DNA from: Sipunculus nudus
Taxonomy: Eukaryota > Annelida > Sipuncula > Golfingiida > Sipunculidae
DNA: 64,000 nucleotides
NCBI GenBank assembly: GCA_026874595.1
Contig: CM049306.1
Span: 110,436,142-110,500,141 of the forward strand
Reading direction: 5' to 3'
Shown: positions 58,626 to 64,000 of the stretch, piece after piece
Layout: each line of letters begins with the position of its first letter
How positions within the stretch are numbered: the stretch's first letter is position 1
Notes under the pieces: model-generated
Seen by the model: only the letters and a program-made list of their open reading frames with translations
What the model was told of the DNA's origin: nothing
Databases searched by the model: none
Position numbers and translations under genes: made by a program

Positions 58626-59210
58626 GATAAGGGATTCTTCTTCCACTGACTATACGTGCGTTCACAGAATATGTAGATGACGTGATATTAGAGTCACGTG
58701 ACAGATTGCTCAGATTACCAAGTAAGGACTGTGCAAAGCATCCGCAAAAACCAACTCGATGACTGTAAACAGCTAATTACATCCTTTTACTTGCCAGTGT
58801 AAGAACGTTACATGTTCAGCGGAGGAAGTTTAATGTCTGCTATCGACATCGTTCCCCAGAATGTTGGGTTCCCCATTTCATGTTGCCCAAAGACGGAAAA
58901 TATTTTTAAAATATTGCTAAGTGCAAAACCCTTATACACTGTATTTGTGTTTCTATGCAAAAACGAGAGTATTATACTCTGTCTAAATAAAGTGCCACCC
59001 ATAACATTGCCGTTTTTCAAGTACATCACATCCATAGCTTATGATATATTGAACATTGAAAAGATAAATCAGTGAAGTTAAAATTCTTAAAATTATCCCT
59101 ACGATTTTAACACCATATGAAACTGGAAGTGACTTTTGTATGAATACGGACCAATAATTTTGCCCTAAATTTGAACGAATCAAGTCAATACTAGATGAGT
59201 CGGAACGACA
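58626..59210. other. noncoding, no feature identified
   Basis: Overlapping ORFs on both strands at 58808-59075 are not recognisable. Confidence 0.4.
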
Positions 59211-59219
59211 CGAATGCCC

Positions 59220-59865
59220 GTGTCTAAAATCAGGCCCGTATCTGCAGGCACTGCGAAAAAAAAGTCCATACATGTGCACCTTTTTATGAAATTTTCTATG
59301 TTAGAGCACCGCAAACGGTCAAAAATAGGTCAACTGGGGCAAAACGTGAACTTGATCTGTAACTGGTCATTATCTGCCCACACACCAAAAATCAGGCCAA
59401 TATCTGCAGGTATTGTGAAGAAAAGTCCGTACATGTGTATTTGTCATGAAAATTCATATTTTTCATGAAATTTTCTATGTTCAGGAGCCGTAAAACGGTC
59501 AAAAGTAGGTCAACCGGGACGAAACGCGAACTCGATCTGTAACTGGTCTATATCTGTCCACACACAAAAAATCAGGCCAATATCTGCAGGCATTGCGAAA
59601 AAAAGTCCGTACATGTGTATGTCATAAATATTTCTATTTTTCATGAAATTTTCTAAGTTTGGGAGCCGTAAAACGGTCAAAAGTAGGTCAACCGGGACGG
59701 AACGCGAACTCGATCTGTAACTGGTCTATATCTGCCCACACACCAAAAATCAGGCCAATATCTGCAGGCATTGCGAAAAAAAGTCCGTACAACTGTTTGA
59801 TTTCGGAAGGACGGAATGACGGACAAGGGTAAAACTATATGCCCCGGCCACTTTATGGCGGGGGC
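59220..59865. repeat. ~175-185-bp tandem repeat, 3+ copies
   Basis: Units contain ATCAGGCCAATATCTGCAGG, GCGAAAAAAAGTCCGTACAT, CATGAAATTTTCTATGTT and CGGTCAAAAGTAGGTCAACC. The block ends with GGACGGAATGACGGACAAGG and CCGGCCACTTTATGGCGGGG, typical of a dispersed element tail. Confidence 0.85.
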
Positions 59866-59954
59866 ATAAAAATGACAAAATGGTGCATGTAAAATTCAGG
59901 AACAAACAATGTGACACGGCTATAGCACACATTCCACGCAGGTGCATGCGATCC

Positions 59955-59981
59955 AGAGAGAGAGAGAGAGAGAGAGAGAGA
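59955..59981. repeat. (GA)n microsatellite
   Basis: A GA run directly before the 5' truncation point of the retrotransposon. Confidence 0.95.
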
Positions 59982-59998
59982 CATTGCTAATTTAATAG

Positions 59999-60969
59999 TA
60001 CATTGTAATGGCAAAACTTCCAGGGTACAAACAGTTAATATAGGAGTGCCCCAAGATACTGTTTTGGGTCCTGTTCTCTTTCTTTAATATATCAATGACC
60101 TTTTCCATCGCCTAAGACCTGCAAAATGCATCGCTTATGCTGGCGATACCACCATCTATTGTCATGGTTCTACCGTATCTGTGGTGCAGCAAACCTTACA
60201 ACAAGCAGTAAATGCTGCTTGCAGCTGGTTCGATGCAAACAAGTTAACCATAAATATTAACAAATCTACTGTCATGTTACTGGGTACAAAAAATCGTGTA
60301 AATAACCATGACCTTTGTATCACTGCTAATGACGTACATTTCCAAGAATCAACTGAAACCAAACTATTAGGTGTAACTATTAATTCTAATTTATCATGGT
60401 TCTCACATGAAACTACCCTATGTAAAAAGTTGTCACCAAACTTAGCACTGTTACACCGCCTTAGTAAAGTACTATCCATAAATACATTAATAACAGTCTA
60501 TAATACCATGATCCAGCCACATATCGACTATGCCATAAGTGTATGGGGCAAAACGAAATCCTCAATTTGCCACAGAAAACTGCAAAAAGTTCAAAATCGT
60601 GCAGCACGTATTGTTACCAGCTGCTATGATTATGAAATCCCAAGTGCCACTCTGATACAACAGCTACAATGGCTAACAGTCTCTAAACGCTGTGAATATT
60701 TCATATGTATCCTGGTGCATAAATATGTCAATCAAATGAATATCCATAATCCAAAACAGTTCATATGGGTCAGTGATACGCATGATCATTCTACCAGATC
60801 CGCTGAAAGTGGCCTCCTGTTATTGCCAAAACCGAAAAATGAATTCTTCAAAAATAGCTTCTTATACAGAGGCCCCTCAGTATGGAATACCTTACCATAC
60901 GAGATCAGATCTATAAAATCTTTAAATACTTTTAAACATAAGACAAAAGCGTTTCTTTTAAAGTCTTAG
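59999..60969 (+). pseudogene. reverse transcriptase C-terminal part, inactive
   Basis: One frame runs from 59999 to the stop at 60969, broken by a TAA at 60085-60087. It contains IGVPQDTVLGPVLFL (family GVPQGS, glycine changed) and, after the stop, YINDLFHRL. It continues AKCIAYAGDTTIY, where the catalytic YADD has become YAGD. Then comes the long connection/thumb region including SWFDANKLTININKSTVMLL, IQPHIDYAISVWGKTK and LQKVQNRAARIVT, ending KHKTKAFLLKS. The downstream 262 codons are intact. Loss of the YADD aspartate plus the nonsense codon make it inactive, although decay is light, implying fairly recent insertion. Confidence 0.9.
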
Positions 60970-61411
60970 TATTACAACCTAAAGACAATGTTATTTCCTA
61001 ATATGCATCATCAATACCCGTCTTTATTATTTGGATTCTTTATAACCGCGTCCATACTAGTTTTTATGATTATTGTGCATTTTACTCGTTTTCTTACATA
61101 AATTACCCATTGAATGTATTACGAAATTTTATATACGACTATGTTGTTCACGTATAAAGTGAATTTTACCTATTGTAGCGTTTAATGTATTGTAGCATAT
61201 CATGACTGACTTATTTGTCGTGTATATAATATTTATGTACATGTATCTTTGATGATTCATATATTGTGTTACATATGCATACTGTATATTTTATAATCTT
61301 TGTACCAGGTATTTATATCATGTTTTAAGGTTACAGGGCCTTGTGGAAGAACAGACTATATTACTGAACAGGCTACCCTGTATAAATATATTGAAATAAA
61401 TAAATAAATTT
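59999..61411 (+). mobile_element. 5'-truncated non-LTR retrotransposon (CR1/jockey type)
   Basis: The element retains the C-terminal third of the reverse transcriptase (59999-60969), a roughly 440-bp 3' untranslated region and a tail of AAATAAATAAATAAA at about 61395-61410. It begins abruptly next to a (GA)n run, as expected of 5'-truncated copies. The tail and the RT thumb sequence point to the CR1/jockey group rather than LTR elements; the clade is not certain. Confidence 0.85.
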
Positions 61412-64000
61412 CAACTGCAGGATTTTGTTCCTTAATCACGCCCTCAAATAATCAAACTTACCATCGAAGAGATCTGAGTTCCTGTATATTGAATGTACAT
61501 TCTTGTAATAGAGTTTGAATTCAAATTTACAGGTTGTCAGACTTTTGCTCTTAATGTAATCCACACGTGTTCGTAGTGATTAGTCCAGAGAAAACCACAG
61601 GTGATCCTATACAGCCTCTAGTCATATATTTACATGCATAGATAAGTTTATTTTTAGAGAAAAAAAACATTTCAAGAGAAATTAAATTGTCTTGTTATAT
61701 TGCAGTTATTGTAGCAACCAAGTCATATGGTAATATATGTAAAGAATAATACCTATATTTACAGGCATGGCAATGAGCCAAACAAAATGTATGACCGTAT
61801 ATAAAACTAATATAACCATGGCCGGTATAGACCATACATTCTATTTTGCGGTTGATCCTTAATCAATGGTTAATTAAATACTAGTACTTCCTTGTCAGCT
61901 CTGTCACCAGTCAGTGATGTTGGTGCCTAGTATAATGGTCACGTTAAAAAGGCTTCTCTCTCTCAGATATATCCGCACTGACTTTTAAATATGATTATTT
62001 ATATGACATTTCCGGTCTGAAATAAACATGTTCTAGAATTTTGTAAAGTTTCACTCATGTACCGTACCGTGTCCTACCACCCGACTAAGATTCTACGATA
62101 AAATGATAAAATTTATTGCTTTAACAGCACTAAAAAAATTTATGACAATTAGGTGATAAAAAACAGAAGTAGCCAATTGTTAAGATGAGATAATAGTACT
62201 AAATTGCAAAATTTTATCCAGGCATATTACCTGATACATTATCTCCTATTTCAAAAAAACAAATGTACATGTAGAAAATGAGGTGCCGAATTGTTGTTTA
62301 TAAAATATATATTTACATGTGGAAAATATTGAAAAATTAATTTTGTACTTAAATCATGTTAAAGCTCCCCTAAGATAGAACATGAAATCAATAACTGTTG
62401 CATTATTAGTATCACCTGGACAAGGAAAACAATGCTTTAAACCACTTCTGAATGTTTTATTGAGAACGTTTTTATATCCATCAACATATCAAATATAACT
62501 ATTTGGACTAGTAAGCGTTTAACTTATTTGCCGATATATCATAAACTCTTGCACCATGGTTATACATCTGTATCGCATTCTTTAACTTATGCTATACTTA
62601 ACCTGCGATATAACTGTATTAAGTTATAAAACAGAGTGATTGAACAATGATATGGAGCAGCATATAGACACGGTTGTTTTAAATCTTTTTAACCCTTAAC
62701 TGTTTACAGGCTCACTAAAGCGCACTCGAATTGGCATCAAGAACTCTCTCATATGAATAGATTCCCTAAGGTCAAACATATTGCATTTTAAATTTAATGT
62801 TTCAAAATTTCCCAACAGGTATATATACTTTATTAGGTTTTGTACAGAACGACTTATTGGCATTTTAGTGAGACAAGAGTCCAAAATGAATGCAGACGAC
62901 GGTGCTACTGAAAATTTGCTACCTGCTACGACGTGTAGGGAAAATCGTTTTGTACAAAAATTAAGTTATTATTTAAGTTTTTAAAAACGAACGTCATTAA
63001 ACAAATTATATTTCATCATATAGATAATTTTAAATGGTTTAAAATTATATATATTTTATGGGGTTTTCTATGAAATAATAGACTTATTGGAATATTAGTT
63101 AGACAAGAGTGCAAAATAAATGCTACCTTAAGCAAACGCCCTCAGTAAGAAATGAAGAATTTGGTAAAGATACAACAAAAGCTAAAAAGATATTGCCTCA
63201 ATTGTTATATAAAATGTGTCACGAATTTGTCGAAAATCGAAAATAAAAGTAAACAGCATCGTTTACTCCACGTATTCGCAATACAGCAAACTGATTTTTC
63301 GTTACGTTAAAACGTTTGTTTACACAGCGTTTCAGTGAAATATACAGTAATGTCCCGCCAATTATCATATATCCTCTCTTCTGGTGGTCCGTTATAATGT
63401 AACGTTAGTGAAAACAAAATTAACTCGTATGCACGACTTATTATCTCCAGTGCACACAACTTGCGTGCGACTTCTGTGTTATCTGTTGCGCGCGAATTAT
63501 TATATTACGGCTAAATATTAAAACGGCCGACCTGCCTTCTTAACTCTGTATTGAGACAAAATGTACAAACCCTGCCATGCCATTGTGTAACTTGAATGAC
63601 CAAATTGAGACATTTCTCTTACATTGATTTTAAAACAGGTAAAGTCTAGATTGATTTGAAAGGCCATTTCACAGCTACTGCCCATCCTCGTTGTCGTAGT
63701 AAATACACATAAACACGAAATAATAAGTCGTGCGCAGGAGATAACAAGTCTTCCGAACGACTTACTATTGTTTATAACTTATTAACTGAAATATACACTT
63801 ATGACACTAATGGGCCACGGTTTTTTACAAATAGCATAATTCCCGGGTTTTTTTTTAATATATAATACCCCTTCTTGCGTCTGGACCGTGTTCGGTATGG
63901 ATTTACCTTTTCCCAGAATTAGATTGCAACCAAGTTTTCAATAGGCTGACCTAGATACACTAGGGTAGAAGCTGACAGATAACGCTGCGATCTCCTCGTA
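61412..64000. other. noncoding with minor repeats
   Basis: No supported gene. A short direct repeat (GACTTATTGG, then TTAGTGAGACAAGAGT, then AAAATGAATGC) occurs at about 62848-62892 and 63080-63122. The 12-bp arms GCACGACTTATT (63431-63442) and AATAAGTCGTGC (63722-63733) form an inverted pair that may mark a small mobile element. The ORFs at 62696-62984 are unrecognised. Confidence 0.45.

Overview
The window looks like animal nuclear DNA, most likely a marine invertebrate and probably a bivalve or other mollusc. It is AT-rich, has no operons or long bacterial-type ORFs, and its few coding pieces are short exons with GT/AG splice sites. It is crowded with minisatellites, AT microsatellites and decayed transposons. 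The mollusc assignment is an inference from repeat style and from the lophotrochozoan-like receptor; no species can be named.

Region by region. 0-8 kb: mostly noncoding, dominated by a 34-copy, 53-bp tandem array (4861-6658) whose right edge runs into an exon-like minus-strand ORF; the repeat unit appears to derive from that exon's 3' end and splice donor. 8-14 kb: two copies of one nonautonomous DNA transposon in opposite orientations (8656-9501 and 12131-13108), with a ruined non-LTR reverse transcriptase between them that is split by a hairpin-bearing block. GGTTCTTT/AAAGAACC palindromes follow. 14-15 kb: two minus-strand exons form the spliced C-terminus of an uncharacterised animal protein. 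16.9-21.6 kb: two PIF/Harbinger elements lie tail to tail, and each transposase has lost a different catalytic residue. 22-29 kb: minisatellites (51, 33, about 45 and 25 bp units) and apparently unique intergenic DNA. 29.5 kb: one candidate exon.

31.0-33.1 kb: the best gene, the 3' part of a class A GPCR on the minus strand. A TM1 exon is spliced to one exon carrying TM2-TM7. The intron holds two tRNA-derived SINE copies and a minisatellite studded with TGACGTCA (CRE-type) palindromes. 33.5-38 kb: a 51-bp minisatellite, then a 140-bp satellite built on TGACCTTGACCTTTGACC that was interrupted by a 1.45-kb element flanked by ACTAG duplications. 40-46.7 kb: a 54-bp minisatellite, then a broken two-exon gene lying between blocks rich in ACATGT palindromes. 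48-54 kb: minor repeats, a GC-rich element with TGCTACGGTCACA terminal inverted repeats, and debris carrying long G and C tracts. 55.5-56.4 kb: long ATT/TTA microsatellites. 57-64 kb: small tandem repeats, a 5'-truncated dead CR1/jockey-like retrotransposon (59999-61411), and otherwise featureless DNA.

The pieces do not form a pathway. The only functional-looking genes are the GPCR and the 14-15 kb exon pair, both incomplete here because upstream exons were not found. Everything else is best read as transposon turnover and tandem-repeat growth around them. All exon boundaries were read by eye from splice consensus and reading phase, without transcripts or database searches.
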